A stretch of 64,000 bases of DNA from Novosphingobium sp. IK01 (GTDB lineage Bacteria; Pseudomonadota; Alphaproteobacteria; Sphingomonadales; Sphingomonadaceae), in assembly GCF_033242265.1 (NCBI RefSeq), contig NZ_BTFW01000001.1, positions 2,625,001 to 2,689,000 on the forward strand. The letters run 5' to 3'. The notes under the pieces are model-generated. The model saw only the letters and a list, made by a program, of their open reading frames with translations. It did not search any database and had not been told where the DNA came from. Shown here piece after piece: positions 35,072 through 45,561 of the stretch. The position numbers and the translations under genes are program-made. Each line of letters starts with the position of its first letter. Position 1 is the first letter of the stretch.

Positions 35072-35416
35072 TCAGGCCTTTTCGAGCGTGCACTGGAGCG
35101 GGTGCTGATTCTGCCGGGCAAAATCCATCACCTGGTTCACCTTGGTCTCGGCGATTTCATAAGGGAAAATACCGCATACGCCGACGCCGCGCTGGTGGAC
35201 ATGCAGCATCACGCGTGTCGCCTGTTCCAGATCCATGTGGAAGAAGCGCTTGAGGACCATCACCACGAATTCCATCGGGGTATAGTCGTCATTGAGCATC
35301 AGCACCTTGAACATGCTCGGCTTTTTGGGGCGGGCACGGGTGCGGGTAGCCAGGCCGACATGATCGCCGTCGTGGGAATCGCCATCGTCGCCCGTCATCA
35401 CGGGCTGGCCCGTCAT
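35072..35416 (-). CDS. clpS: ATP-dependent Clp protease adaptor ClpS
   Basis: An adaptor that binds N-degron substrates and delivers them to ClpAP. The core has [18 protein letters not shown] (the N-degron pocket residues [10 protein letters not shown]), [11 protein letters not shown] and the C-terminal [10 protein letters not shown]. The frame is open to 35533 (TTG) with an ATG at 35494. I chose the ATG at 35416 because family proteins have only a short disordered leader; 114 residues result. ATG at 35398 is also possible. No clpA is in the window. Confidence 0.9.
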   Translation of the reverse strand: MTGQPVMTGDDGDSHDGDHVGLATRTRARPKKPSMFKVLMLNDDYTPMEFVVMVLKRFFHMDLEQATRVMLHVHQRGVGVCGIFPYEIAETKVNQVMDFARQNQHPLQCTLEKA

Positions 35417-35864
35417 CGAGAGCGATGCGCCGCAGCTGGACACTGCACACGAACAGGGGGCGATGGACGCCAGAGGGAGGTCGGAACGGGTCATTGGAGC
35501 GCACAATATCGCATCGCTCCCCCCGAACGACAAGGGGGCTGGGGGCAGGCTGCCTCAAAAACCGCGCCCACAGTGGCGATCCTTACCAAGGTGGCGCCAA
35601 GGGGATTCGGGGCAAGGCGCGATCCATGCCCTGCACGCAGGGTCCGTTGTTTGGGCCGTCCTGCAAACAAAACCCCCTCGCCGCCACGCCAGCACAGTTG
35701 CGCCAGCATGGTTGCAAGGGGGCTTCGTGAAAGCTTGCCACGCGCATCCTGTCGCGGATGCCTGCCCGGTATTCCAGTCAGGACTTCCGGTCAGATGCGC
35801 CGTGTCGGCCTGAACGAACGGCGCCCCGGCGAGGCGGGATGCCGGATTCAGGCCGCAGCAGAGA
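35417..35864. other. Gap between clpS and the phasin gene
   Basis: 448 bases without a convincing gene. It should hold the clpS promoter and the end of the phasin transcript. GCCTGAA (35808-35814) and TTCAGGC (about 35847-35853) can pair around a GC-rich core just beyond the phasin stop and may act as its terminator, although no T tract follows. Several short ORFs here overlap each other and look like noise. Confidence 0.4.
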
Positions 35865-37019
35865 TCAGGCGGCCTGCTTGATCTTTTCGACCGCGAGGCT
35901 GACGCGGTTGGAGATCGGCTGGAACGCGTCGTTGGCGAGCTTGAGCACGGCTTCGCTGTGCTTGCTGCTGGCGGCAACGGCGGCGTCGAACTGCTTGCGC
36001 ATCAGGGCCGTCTGCTTTTCGAAGAATTCGGTCGGCGACTTGGCGGCGGCCAGTTCCTTGATCTCGGCGGTCAGGCTTTCGATCGCGGTCTTGCCTTCGG
36101 CAACGTAGCCCTTGCCCATTTCCTGGAGGCCCGAAGCGAGGATCTTGCTCGACTCGACGACGGCTTCAACGTTGCCCTTGGCGAATTCGCCGGCATCGCC
36201 GAACGCGGTCTGGCTCTTTTCGAAAGCGGCCTTGGCCTTTTCCGAGGCATCCTTGAAAGCGGACTGGAACTTTTCGGAGAAATCGGTGGCGGTGGTCATG
36301 AGGGAATGTTCCTTCCTGGGAGCCGCGGCGGCTGCGGCATGGGTCACGCGAGACTTCGGAGGGGTCGGCACCATCGCGTGGGCGGTGCCAGATCCGGTTC
36401 GGACCGTTGCCGGAGGGGAGACCGTGGCCGGCTTGGCCGGAACGTCCTTGGTGGGGGCCGGTTCGATTGCAGCCGGAGCGGTCTTTTCGGCCGCAGGCTG
36501 GATCGTTTCGGCTTTGGCCACGACAGGGCTTTCCGGCACCGCCTTGGCGGGGCCCTTCTCGACCGGCAAAGGTGCCTTTTCCGCCACCGGTGCTGCCACC
36601 GGTTTCGGGCTCCCGACGGGGGGCGGGCTTGGCGCCTGGTTCGTCAAGGCCGGTCCGGCAACCGGCTTTTGGGCCGGTTCAGGAGCGGGGGTTGGCCCCT
36701 TGACCGAAGGTGCTGCCGGTTCCGGCTTGGCCTGGACGGCCGGAGCCGGGGCAGCCTTGACGGGCGCGGAGACGATCGGGGCGGGGGGCGTGGCAACCTT
36801 TGCAGGGGGCACGGTGTTGCGTGAGCGGCGGGCGTGCTTCCCGACCGGGACCGTTGCGGTCTTGCCGGGCTTGGAAGTCGGGGCCGACGCTTGTGCCGTG
36901 CTGCCGGGCGAAGGGAGAGAAGTTGAAACTTGCGTCACCGGCCCCGCAACACCCGCCTTGGGAGCGGACGACGGAGTCGATCCAGAAACTATCGGTTTGT
37001 TCTTCTTATCCTCGGCCAT
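35865..37019 (-). CDS. phaP: Phasin with long Pro/Ala-rich N-terminal extension
   Basis: Phasins coat polyhydroxyalkanoate granules. The 384-residue product starts MAEDKKNKP; residues 1-240 are Pro/Ala/Lys-rich and disordered. The last 144 residues (from MTTATDFSEKFQSAF) form a complete helical phasin domain with AKSPTEFFEKQTALMRKQFD (within limits) near the end. An internal ATG at 36299 is preceded by AGGAAGGAAC at good spacing, so a short classical phasin may also be made from the same mRNA. phaC lies just upstream on the same strand. Confidence 0.85.
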   Translation of the reverse strand: MAEDKKNKPIVSGSTPSSAPKAGVAGPVTQVSTSLPSPGSTAQASAPTSKPGKTATVPVGKHARRSRNTVPPAKVATPPAPIVSAPVKAAPAPAVQAKPEPAAPSVKGPTPAPEPAQKPVAGPALTNQAPSPPPVGSPKPVAAPVAEKAPLPVEKGPAKAVPESPVVAKAETIQPAAEKTAPAAIEPAPTKDVPAKPATVSPPATVRTGSGTAHAMVPTPPKSRVTHAAAAAAPRKEHSLMTTATDFSEKFQSAFKDASEKAKAAFEKSQTAFGDAGEFAKGNVEAVVESSKILASGLQEMGKGYVAEGKTAIESLTAEIKELAAAKSPTEFFEKQTALMRKQFDAAVAASSKHSEAVLKLANDAFQPISNRVSLAVEKIKQAA

Positions 37020-37132
37020 AGCAAAACGGCTCCTGCAATGCAGCCTGAGCAGATTTTTGATGCTAAACTGAGATCCAGGGGCGAGCCGTACCAATGGGCG
37101 CAAAAAACCCGACCCGGGTCAAAATCCTGCCG

Positions 37133-37194
37133 TTGCTGCACTGCAATAAATAGGAATGCGCCCGCGAAAGTCAAGGGAATTGTGCAGCGCACAA
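37133..37194. promoter_or_regulatory. Palindromes upstream of the phasin gene
   Basis: Two TGC/GCA-rich inverted repeats: TTGCTGCACTGCAA (37133-37146) and TTGTGC-AGC-GCACAA (37180-37194). PhaR repressors of PHA metabolism are known to bind CTGC/GCAG-type repeats before phasin genes, so these are candidate PhaR sites about 115-175 bases upstream of the phasin start. No phaR gene is visible in the window, so the assignment is tentative. Confidence 0.4.
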
Positions 37195-37248
37195 CGTCCA
37201 TCTTGGTGACAATTTTTTGCTAGCGCCCGTTAGCTTTAGGTTTCCCCC

Positions 37249-39168
37249 TCAACGTTGCCGAACATAACGTCCGGGAGCATCCTCGATGCTGCGCTTGCCC
37301 GGAACGCGGTGTCCGGTCGCCCGCACATGGGTGGCGTCGATGGATTCGAGCCAGGCGCGCCAGTCGGGCCACCAGCTGCCCTTGGTCTCGCTGGCGCCCG
37401 CGCAAAAGTCTGCGAGGCTCGCCACTTCGGCAGGATTGGTCCAGAACTGATATTTACCCGCTTCGGGCGGGTTGACGACCCCGGCAATATGCCCGGACCC
37501 GGCCAGCACGAACTTCCACGGCCCGGCCAGATGGCGGGTCAGCTTCCACACGCTTTCGGGCGGGGCGATGTGGTCCTCGCGCCCGGCCTGGATGTAGCAG
37601 GGGGTGGTGATCTTGTGGAGGTCGATGGGCGTGCCATCGGCGCTCAGCGCGTCAGGGACGACCAGCTTGTTGTCGCGATAGAGGTCGGTCAGATAGGCCC
37701 GATGCCAGCGCGCGGGCAGGTTGGTGGTGTCGCCGTTCCAGAACAACAGGTCGAACGCCGGGTAGTCCTCGCCCATCAGGTAGTTGTTGATGACATAGTT
37801 CCAGATCAGGTCTGGCCCGCGCAGCAGGTTGAAGGTGGCGGCCAGATAGCGCCCGTCGAGGTAGCCGTCGGTCTCCAGGCTCTCCAGCCAGCGCAATTGT
37901 GCGTCGTCGATGAAGTGGCTCAGTTCGCCCGCCTCGCTGAAATCGACCTGCGCGGTGAAGAAGGTCGAGCTGGCGACCTTGTCGGCCTGGCCGCGCCGCG
38001 CCAGCACGGCCAGCGTGGCCGCCAGCGTGGTGCCCGCCACGCAATAGCCGATGGTGTGGACCGACGGGACGGCCAGACGCTCGCGCACGAAGTCGATGGC
38101 CTCGATCTGGGCGCGCACATAGTCGTCCATCGTCACGTTCGCCATGCTGGCGTCGGCCGATTTCCACGAAACGAGGAACACGCTCAGCCCCTGGTCGACC
38201 GCCCAGCGCACGAAGCTTTTCTTGGGGTTGAGGTCGAGGATGTAGAAGCGGTTGATCCACGGCGGGAAGATCAGCAGCGGAACGGTCGAGACCTCGCGCG
38301 TGGTCGGCGTATAGTGGATGAGCTGGTAGAGCGGGGTTTCGAACACGACCTTGCCGGGCGTGGTGGCGATGTTGTGGCCGATTTCGAAGGCGCCGGAATC
38401 GGTGTGGCTCAACTGGCCGCGCCGCAAGTCGGCCAGCAGGTGCTCGACCCCGCGCACGAGATTCTCGCCGCGCGTTTCGAGCGTGCGCTCGATGACCATC
38501 GGATTGGTCATCGGGAAGTTGGCGGGAGAGAGCGCCTCGGTGATCAGGCGGGTGAGGAAGCGCATCTGGCCATGGCGCTCGGGTTCGAGCCCGGCGATGT
38601 CCTCAGCCATTTCGGCCAGACGCTCGGCCAGCAGCAGATAGGTCTGGTGGAGCAGCGCGAACCAGGGCTGGCCACGCCAGCGCGGATCGGCAAAGCGGCG
38701 GTCGCGGCGGGGGAGCGCCTCGGGCGCGATGGCGGCAGGCCCGGTTTCCTTGTCCTGGCCGGAATAGAGGTCGAGCACGCTGTTCCACAGCTGCATGCTC
38801 TCGTCCCACAATTTGGCCTGGGTTTCGGCGCGGGCGAGCGGCATGGCGCCGATCCAGTCGTCGACGAGGGCCTGCCAGCGCGTGCCTTCGGCCAGCCGGG
38901 CCCAGACCGGCTCGGCCTGCGCGGATTGCTCGGCCAGAAAATCGACCCACATCGACTGGAGTTTCGCGCCCGACAGGGCCCAGTGCGGGATCTCGCCCGG
39001 ATCGGGCGCCTTGGTCTGGGGGGTGGGCAGGAACGGGGTGAACAGGGCCTGCATGGCTTCGGATTGCAGGCGGAAAAGGTCTTCGATGACTGTACTTTCG
39101 GTTATCGCGCTGCCCTCCCGGGGCTGCAAGTCGGTAGCCGGTTCACGCGTCTTGTCCTGTTCGTGCAT
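37249..39168 (-). CDS. phaC: Class I polyhydroxyalkanoate synthase
   Basis: Polymerises 3-hydroxyacyl-CoA to PHA at granule surfaces. The 639-residue protein has the N-terminal PhaC_N region (to about residue 260), FPPWINRFYILDL, the lipase-like box GYCVAG with catalytic Cys 376, the catalytic Asp in the WNGDTTNLP region and His in GSGHIAGVVNPP. The ATG at 39168 gives the usual length; the frame is open slightly upstream. The phasin gene follows 229 bases beyond its stop, which fits a granule locus. Confidence 0.95.
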   Translation of the reverse strand: MHEQDKTREPATDLQPREGSAITESTVIEDLFRLQSEAMQALFTPFLPTPQTKAPDPGEIPHWALSGAKLQSMWVDFLAEQSAQAEPVWARLAEGTRWQALVDDWIGAMPLARAETQAKLWDESMQLWNSVLDLYSGQDKETGPAAIAPEALPRRDRRFADPRWRGQPWFALLHQTYLLLAERLAEMAEDIAGLEPERHGQMRFLTRLITEALSPANFPMTNPMVIERTLETRGENLVRGVEHLLADLRRGQLSHTDSGAFEIGHNIATTPGKVVFETPLYQLIHYTPTTREVSTVPLLIFPPWINRFYILDLNPKKSFVRWAVDQGLSVFLVSWKSADASMANVTMDDYVRAQIEAIDFVRERLAVPSVHTIGYCVAGTTLAATLAVLARRGQADKVASSTFFTAQVDFSEAGELSHFIDDAQLRWLESLETDGYLDGRYLAATFNLLRGPDLIWNYVINNYLMGEDYPAFDLLFWNGDTTNLPARWHRAYLTDLYRDNKLVVPDALSADGTPIDLHKITTPCYIQAGREDHIAPPESVWKLTRHLAGPWKFVLAGSGHIAGVVNPPEAGKYQFWTNPAEVASLADFCAGASETKGSWWPDWRAWLESIDATHVRATGHRVPGKRSIEDAPGRYVRQR

Positions 39169-39364
39169 TGACGACAAATCCTCTTGCGCCCGGTTCCCGA
39201 GTGGACGCCCTTTGCATCCTGCCTTGTGCGCGCGGGCGCGGCCTTGGGCAAGTCGGTTCAAGACCAAAAGATGCTTTCAAGGCCGTGTACGCTTTCGGAT
39301 TATTGGCGAAACCGGCCGATTGGCGTAAGGGGGCGATCCCGGCAATCCAGCCGGCAAGTTCCGA

Positions 39365-40573
39365 GTGAGCACCGTGGAAGAAGAGTTCTACCGCATCAAG
39401 CGCCTGCCGCCCTATGTCATCGCCGAAGTTAACGCGATGCGGGCCGCAGCCCGCGCCAGCGGCCGGGACATCATCGACCTGGGCATGGGCAACCCCGATC
39501 TGCCGCCCCCGGCGCATGTGATCGACAAGCTGTGCGAAGTGGCGCGCAAGCCCTCGGCCCATGGCTATTCGGCCTCGAAGGGGATTCCCGGCATCCGCAA
39601 GGCGCAGGCGAACTATTACGCCACGCGCTTTGGCGTCGAGCTGGACCCCGAGACCGAAGTGGTCATGACCATGGGCTCGAAGGAGGGCCTTGCCAGCCTC
39701 GCCACCGCGATCACCGCGCCCGGCGACGTGGTGCTCGCGCCCAATCCTTCCTATCCGATCCACACGTTCGGCTTCATCATCGCGGGGGCAACGATCCGTT
39801 CGGTGCCGACCACGCCCGATGAACGCTATTGGGAATCGCTCGACCGCGCGATGGCCTTCACCGTGCCGCGCCCATCGATCCTGATCGTCAACTATCCGTC
39901 GAACCCGACGGCCGAGACGGTCGATCTGGCGTTCTACGAGCGGCTGGTGGCCTGGGCGAAGGAGAACAAGGTCTGGATCCTGTCCGATCTGGCCTATTCG
40001 GAACTCTATTTCGACGGGAACCCGACCCGCTCGATTCTCGAAGTGCCCGGCGCCAAGGACGTGGCGGTCGAATTCACCTCGATGTCCAAGACCTTTTCGA
40101 TGGCCGGCTGGCGCGTGGGCTTTGCGGTGGGCAACAAGAAGCTGATCGCGGCGCTGACCCGCGTGAAATCCTACCTCGACTATGGCGCGTTCACCCCGAT
40201 TCAGGCGGCGGCCTGCGCGGCGCTCAACGGGCCGCAGGACATCGTCGAGCAGAACCGCAAGCTCTACCAGAAGCGCCGCGACGTGATGGTCGAGGCCTTT
40301 GGCCGCGCCGGGTGGGACATTCCCAGCCCCAAGGCCTCGATGTTCGCCTGGGCGCCGCTGCCGCCCGCGCTCAAGCACATGGGCAGCCTCGAATTTTCCA
40401 AGCAACTCCTGACCGAGGCCGAAGTCGCCGTGGCGCCGGGCGTGGGCTATGGCGAGGATGGCGAAGGCTTCGTGCGTATCGCCATGGTCGAGAACGAGCA
40501 GCGCCTGCGCCAGGCCGCGCGCAACATCAAGCGCTTCCTGACCAGCAAGGGGGTCAATACGCCGGCGGGGTGA
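39365..40573 (+). CDS. alaC: AlaC-like PLP aminotransferase
   Basis: A 402-residue class I aminotransferase, close to E. coli AlaC (glutamate-pyruvate aminotransferase) and annotated in related genomes also as LL-diaminopimelate aminotransferase. It begins EEEFYRIKRLPPYVIAEVN and shows DLGMGNPDLP, NPSYPIHTFGF, VNYPSNPTAETVD, SDLAYSELYFDG and SMSKTFSMAGWRVGF with the PLP Lys. The start is GTG at 39365. It is divergent from phaC. The role in alanine synthesis is inferred from similarity alone. Confidence 0.88.
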   Translation: MSTVEEEFYRIKRLPPYVIAEVNAMRAAARASGRDIIDLGMGNPDLPPPAHVIDKLCEVARKPSAHGYSASKGIPGIRKAQANYYATRFGVELDPETEVVMTMGSKEGLASLATAITAPGDVVLAPNPSYPIHTFGFIIAGATIRSVPTTPDERYWESLDRAMAFTVPRPSILIVNYPSNPTAETVDLAFYERLVAWAKENKVWILSDLAYSELYFDGNPTRSILEVPGAKDVAVEFTSMSKTFSMAGWRVGFAVGNKKLIAALTRVKSYLDYGAFTPIQAAACAALNGPQDIVEQNRKLYQKRRDVMVEAFGRAGWDIPSPKASMFAWAPLPPALKHMGSLEFSKQLLTEAEVAVAPGVGYGEDGEGFVRIAMVENEQRLRQAARNIKRFLTSKGVNTPAG

Positions 40574-40596
40574 AGAACAGGAAATCAGGATAATAT

Positions 40597-40618
40597 CCCG
40601 GGGGGCATCGCCCCCGGG
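40597..40618. terminator. GC-rich hairpin after the aminotransferase gene
   Basis: An 8-base stem CCCGGGGG/CCCCCGGG with a 6-base loop lies 24 bases after the aminotransferase stop. There is no T tract, so it may slow or stabilise transcript ends rather than terminate alone. The second hairpin, at 40682, follows. Confidence 0.45.
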
Positions 40619-40664
40619 AACGGGGCTGGTCGCCATGCCCGGCCTGGCCACCACCGCGACGCCC

Positions 40665-40702
40665 GCCAAAGCCAATGGGGTGAAGGGGGCTTTGCCCCCT
40701 TC
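40665..40702. repeat. Dispersed G-rich hairpin repeat, copy B
   Basis: In reverse orientation this matches copy A at 7679: a 9-base GAAGGGGGC/GCCCCCTTC stem with a 3-base loop and a flank of ACCCCATT and CTTTGGC. It lies between the aminotransferase and the convergent cytochrome c gene. Confidence 0.6.
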
Positions 40703-40738
40703 GTCATCCCTTCTTCTTTTCCTTCGCGAAGCCTGACC

Positions 40739-41332
40739 TCAGGGGGCTTCACTGGCCTCGGCGCTGGTATCAGCCGCCGGGGCTGCTGCCGCTTCTGGCG
40801 CGGGGAGGGGCAGGTTCGACCCCTTGGAGTTGAGATAGGCGATCACGTTGGCGCGATCCATCGGGTCGGCCAGGCCTGCGAACGACATCTTGGTGCCGTC
40901 GGCGAATTTCTTCGGGCTGGTCAGCCATTCGTCGAGGTTGGCGAAGTCCCACTTGCCGCCCTTGCCCTTGAGCGCGTCGGAGAAGGCGAAGCCGCCCCGG
41001 CCCGTGGCCATGGCTTCGCCCACGACGCCATAGAGGTTGGGGCCGATCCCGTTGGGCGCGCCCTGATCGATGGTGTGACAGGCCTTGCACTTGCCGAAGG
41101 TGGCTTCGCCCTTGGCGGCATCGGCCTGGGCGAGGCGGTTGGCAATGGGCTCCGGCCCGGCAGGCGCGCCAGCGCCCGCTTCGGCGGCGACGCCAGCGAT
41201 GGCGTAGCCCATTTTTTCGGGCCGCTCATTCTGGTCGGCGTGGAAATAGGATGAGGACAGGATCGAGAAACCGATGACAGCGATTCCGCCTGCAAAGGCC
41301 CAGCCTGCGATCGTGTTGAAACGCTTGTCCAT
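40739..41332 (-). CDS. Membrane-anchored c-type cytochrome
   Basis: A 197-residue protein with an N-terminal uncleaved helix at about residues 8-28, a linker, and a class I cytochrome c domain. The haem motif CKACH is at 82-86 and the likely Met ligand is in GTKMSFAGL. The C-terminus is Ala/Pro/Glu-rich. It resembles CycM/cytochrome c552 of alphaproteobacteria, which carry electrons between bc1 complex and terminal oxidase. The ATG at 41332 has a purine-rich GGGGCTGGGA before it and is preferred over ATG 41344. Confidence 0.9.
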   Translation of the reverse strand: MDKRFNTIAGWAFAGGIAVIGFSILSSSYFHADQNERPEKMGYAIAGVAAEAGAGAPAGPEPIANRLAQADAAKGEATFGKCKACHTIDQGAPNGIGPNLYGVVGEAMATGRGGFAFSDALKGKGGKWDFANLDEWLTSPKKFADGTKMSFAGLADPMDRANVIAYLNSKGSNLPLPAPEAAAAPAADTSAEASEAP

Positions 41333-41484
41333 TCCCAGCCCCATTTTTTGGGCGCATTTACGGGCCCGCTGCCTGCAACGCACCTTTGGCCGCAGGGATA
41401 ATCGGGCCCCCGCACCAGCGCAAGTGCGATTAAAACCGCATGGGCCCGCGCGTCTGTGATCCAGGACAAATTTGGACACATAGG

Positions 41485-41517
41485 GAGAGGCGGGGGGAGA
41501 GGCGGGGGGAAAGGCGG
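41485..41517. repeat. Short G-rich tandem repeat
   Basis: Two complete copies of the 12-base unit GAGAGGCGGGGG and a partial third copy with one change lie between the divergent cytochrome c and pheA genes. Such tracts can vary in copy number by slippage and may affect spacing of the pheA promoter. Confidence 0.55.
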
Positions 41518-41571
41518 ATGGGCGGGATTCGTCTTGCCCCGGCCCCGGCCTTTCGCCTAACGGCCCTGTCC

Positions 41572-42465
41572 ATGCAGAATTTCCCCGAACCCGCCCGCTT
41601 GCTCGTCGACAGCATGAGCGCCGCCGCCGCTGCTGATCCGGCCCGTGCGATTGCGTTTCAGGGCGCGCCGGGGGCCAATTCGCACCGCGCCGCGCTCGAA
41701 ATCATGCCCGAGGGGCTGCCCCTGCCGTGCTTTTCGTTCGAGGACGCGCTCGATGCCGTGCGTGAAGGGCGCGCCGGACAGGCGATCATCCCCATCGAGA
41801 ATTCGCAACACGGGCGCGTGGCCGACATCCACTTCCTGCTGCCCGAAAGCGGGTTGCGGATCGTGGGCGAGCATTTCCTCGACATTCATCACTGCCTGAT
41901 GGCCCGCCCCGACGCCGGGCCGATCACCGCCGCGCACAGCCATCCCCAGGCGCTGGGCCAGACGCGCTTCTACTTGCGCGAACGCGGCATCGTGCCGATG
42001 GCCTATGCCGATACGGCCGGGGCCGCCGCGCTGGTTTCCGCCGGGAACGAGACCGGACAGGCCGCCATCGCCCCGCGCATCGCCGCCGAGCTTTACGGCC
42101 TCGACCTTCTGGCCGAGAACATCGAGGATGCGGCGGACAACACCACGCGCTTCGTCCTGCTGGCCCGCGCGCCGCTCGACCCTGCGACGATCGAGGGCCC
42201 CGCGCTCACCACGTTCGTCTTCGAGGTGCGCAACATTCCCGCCGCGCTCTACAAGGCGCTGGGCGGCTTTGCGACCAATGGCGTCAACATGACCAAGCTG
42301 GAAAGCTACCAGAAGGGCGCCAGCTTTTCCGCGACGATGTTCTATGCCGATATCGTGGGCGCGCCGGGCGATCCGGCGGTGGACCGGGCGCTGGAGGAAC
42401 TGGCCTACTTCTCGAAGAACCTGCGGATTCTGGGCACCTATCGGCTGGAACGCGCGCGCGGCTGA
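41572..42465 (+). CDS. pheA: Prephenate dehydratase
   Basis: Converts prephenate to phenylpyruvate in phenylalanine synthesis. The 297-residue protein has the PDT domain (IAFQGAPGANSHRAA, IPIENSQHGRVADIHFLL as IPIENSQHGRV, DNTTRFVLLAR) and a C-terminal ACT domain (FEVRNIPAALYKALGGFA, GVNMTKLESYQ) that normally gives feedback inhibition by phenylalanine. There is no chorismate mutase domain, so it is monofunctional. The ATG at 41572 was chosen over the longer open frame from 41440, whose extra residues come from the G-rich repeat tract. Confidence 0.94.
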   Translation: MQNFPEPARLLVDSMSAAAAADPARAIAFQGAPGANSHRAALEIMPEGLPLPCFSFEDALDAVREGRAGQAIIPIENSQHGRVADIHFLLPESGLRIVGEHFLDIHHCLMARPDAGPITAAHSHPQALGQTRFYLRERGIVPMAYADTAGAAALVSAGNETGQAAIAPRIAAELYGLDLLAENIEDAADNTTRFVLLARAPLDPATIEGPALTTFVFEVRNIPAALYKALGGFATNGVNMTKLESYQKGASFSATMFYADIVGAPGDPAVDRALEELAYFSKNLRILGTYRLERARG

Positions 42466-42552
42466 TCTGACAACATCTCTGCCGACATCTCTGGCAACAT
42501 CGGCGCAAACGATGCTTGCGCAAGGGGCTGGCGGCGTGCGACCACCCTGTCG

Positions 42553-43251
42553 GTGAGCGTGCCCCTTCCCGATCCTGCTGCCAGTGCCGATGCGGGCGGG
42601 CCCCATGCCGATCAGGCCTGGCGCGCGCTCCATGGTATGGGCGAGATCCAGTTCGCGCCGGTCACGCCGCCCCCGCCAGACCCGGTCTATGTTTCGCCCA
42701 ACTGGCTCAGGGCGGTGATGCAGGCGCTGGCGCGCGGTTTGGAATGGCTGGGGGAGCATGTGTTCGCGCCGCTGGGCTTGCACCTGTCGCATGGCTGGCG
42801 GTGGGTGGTTCTGGTGCTGGGGCTGGCGGGCATTGTCGCGCTGGTCTGGCTGGCGTGGGTCTTGCTGGCGCCGATGGTGCGCAAGTGGCGCGCAAGGGCG
42901 CCTGAGGAGGCCGTGCTGGCCGGGCCCTCGCCCGAAGCGCTCGCCTTGCTTGAAGAGGCGGACAGGCTGGCCGCGCAGGGCGACTATGGCGCGGCGGTGC
43001 ATCTGCTCTTGCGGCGCAGCGTGGGGCTTCTGGCGGCGGCGCGGCCCGATCTGTTGCATCCATCGAACACCGCGCGCGAGATTGCCGGGATGCCCGCGCT
43101 GCCCGGCGCGGCGCGGCTGGCCTTTGCCACGATGGCGGGGGAGGTCGAGCGCGCGCGCTATGCCTTGCGCGCGCCGGGGCCACAGGAATGGGCGCGGGCG
43201 CGCGGGGCCTATGCCGCATTCGCGGCGCAGCCGCTGGGGGCTGGGGCATGA
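42553..43251 (+). CDS. DUF4129-like membrane protein, first gene of the MoxR operon
   Basis: A 232-residue protein starting at GTG 42553. One membrane helix lies at about residues 78-102, followed by a cytoplasmic helical domain with LLEEADRLAAQGDYGAAVHLLLRRS, resembling DUF4129 (shown in part). It overlaps the next gene by ATGA. The six genes to 48892 overlap or nearly abut and form one operon. The function is unknown; the context suggests a membrane complex handled by the MoxR ATPase. Confidence 0.75.
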   Translation: MSVPLPDPAASADAGGPHADQAWRALHGMGEIQFAPVTPPPPDPVYVSPNWLRAVMQALARGLEWLGEHVFAPLGLHLSHGWRWVVLVLGLAGIVALVWLAWVLLAPMVRKWRARAPEEAVLAGPSPEALALLEEADRLAAQGDYGAAVHLLLRRSVGLLAAARPDLLHPSNTAREIAGMPALPGAARLAFATMAGEVERARYALRAPGPQEWARARGAYAAFAAQPLGAGA

Positions 43252-44593
43252 GCGCGGTTGCGGCTTCGCGTCCTCAGACTTTCGGCAGGGGGGGCACGCT
43301 GGCCCTCCTGCTGGTGGGCATGGGGCTATTCGGCCTGTTTCTGTGGTATCTGGGGAATGGCGGGCCGGGGACGAATAACGGGGGCGGGCATGCCGGGGGG
43401 CGGGGCCTCAACGGCTTTGCCGGGCTGGCCGCGCTGGTGCAGGCCGATGGGCAGGAGGTGACGCTCGGGCGCGGGGCCATGGCGCTCAAGACGCCGGGCT
43501 TGCTCGTGCTGACTCCGCTGGCCGATGCCAAGGGCAGCGACATCGAACAGGCCGTCGTCGCGCGGCGGCATATCGGTCCGACGCTGGTGGTCAGCCCCAA
43601 GTGGCAGGCCATGCCGGTTCCCGCCAAGTGGAACAAGCCGCGCGGGTGGACGGTCCTGACCGGCCTTGCGCCGCCGCAATGGCCCGGTTTTCTCGATGAC
43701 GTGGAGGTCGATGTGGCCAGGGCGCCCGCGCATGGCTGGCATCTGGCCGACGGGACGCAAGGGCCCCTGCCGTTCGACAAAGTTGTCCTGAGCGGCAAGG
43801 GAGACCACCTCGTGCCGCTGGTACGGGCGGCGGACGGGCGGATTCTGGCGGCCTATGTCGACGATTCGGGGCGGTATCGCGCGCTCGGGCAGCTTGCCGG
43901 ACAGGATGTGGATGCGCCCGGTTTCGGGGACAGGCCCGGTTTTGGTGGCAGGGACGAGGATTTGCAGCCGCTGGTCGTGGTGTTCGAGCCGGACCTGCTC
44001 GACAATGCCGGACTGGCCGACCGGCGCACGGCGATGCTGGCGCTGCGCCTGATCGCGGCGGCCTCGGCCAAGACGAGCGAGCGCGGGGTCACGTTCGACC
44101 TCACGCTGGCCGGGGTGGGCGCGCGGCGCAATCTGCTGACGCTGGCGTTCGAGCCGCCGTTTCTGGGCGCGACCGTGGTGCTGGTGTTGGCCTTGCTGGC
44201 GGTGGGCTGGCGCGCGTGGTGCCGGTTCGGGCCAGTTGCGGGCAGCGCACTTGTGGCGGGCGAAATGGCAGGGCGCGGGGCGCTGGTGGCCAACAGCGCC
44301 GGGCTGATCCGCCGGGCACGGCGGCTGCACTTGTTGACGGGCCCTTATGCGCAAGCCTTGCGCGAGCGGATGGCCGCGCGGCTGGGTCTTCCGAGACTGG
44401 ACCTGTCGCTGGGGGCCACGATGGCGCTCACCGATGCGGCCATCGACCGCGCGTTGAACCGGCAGGGTGATGAAGACGCGTCTTTCGCGCAAGTGGCGCA
44501 AGCGCTGGCGCAGACCCGCAGCGAGGCCGAGGCGGTGCGTCTGGCGATGCGCCTGCATGAGATGGAACAGAGTGTGGTGAAAGGGACGGCGGA

Positions 44594-44597
<4 letters not shown>
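43248..44597 (+). CDS. DUF4350-like membrane protein
   Basis: A 449-residue protein from ATG 43248. It has an N-terminal helix at about residues 18-38, a long soluble domain likely outside the cytoplasm ([35 protein letters not shown]), a second helix near residue 310-330 ([16 protein letters not shown]), and a C-terminal cytoplasmic helical region. This matches the DUF4350 layout seen beside MoxR and DUF58 genes. It overlaps the genes on both sides by ATGA. No enzymatic motif is visible. Confidence 0.75.
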
Positions 44598-45550
<953 letters not shown>

Positions 45551-45561
45551 CCGTAACGCGG

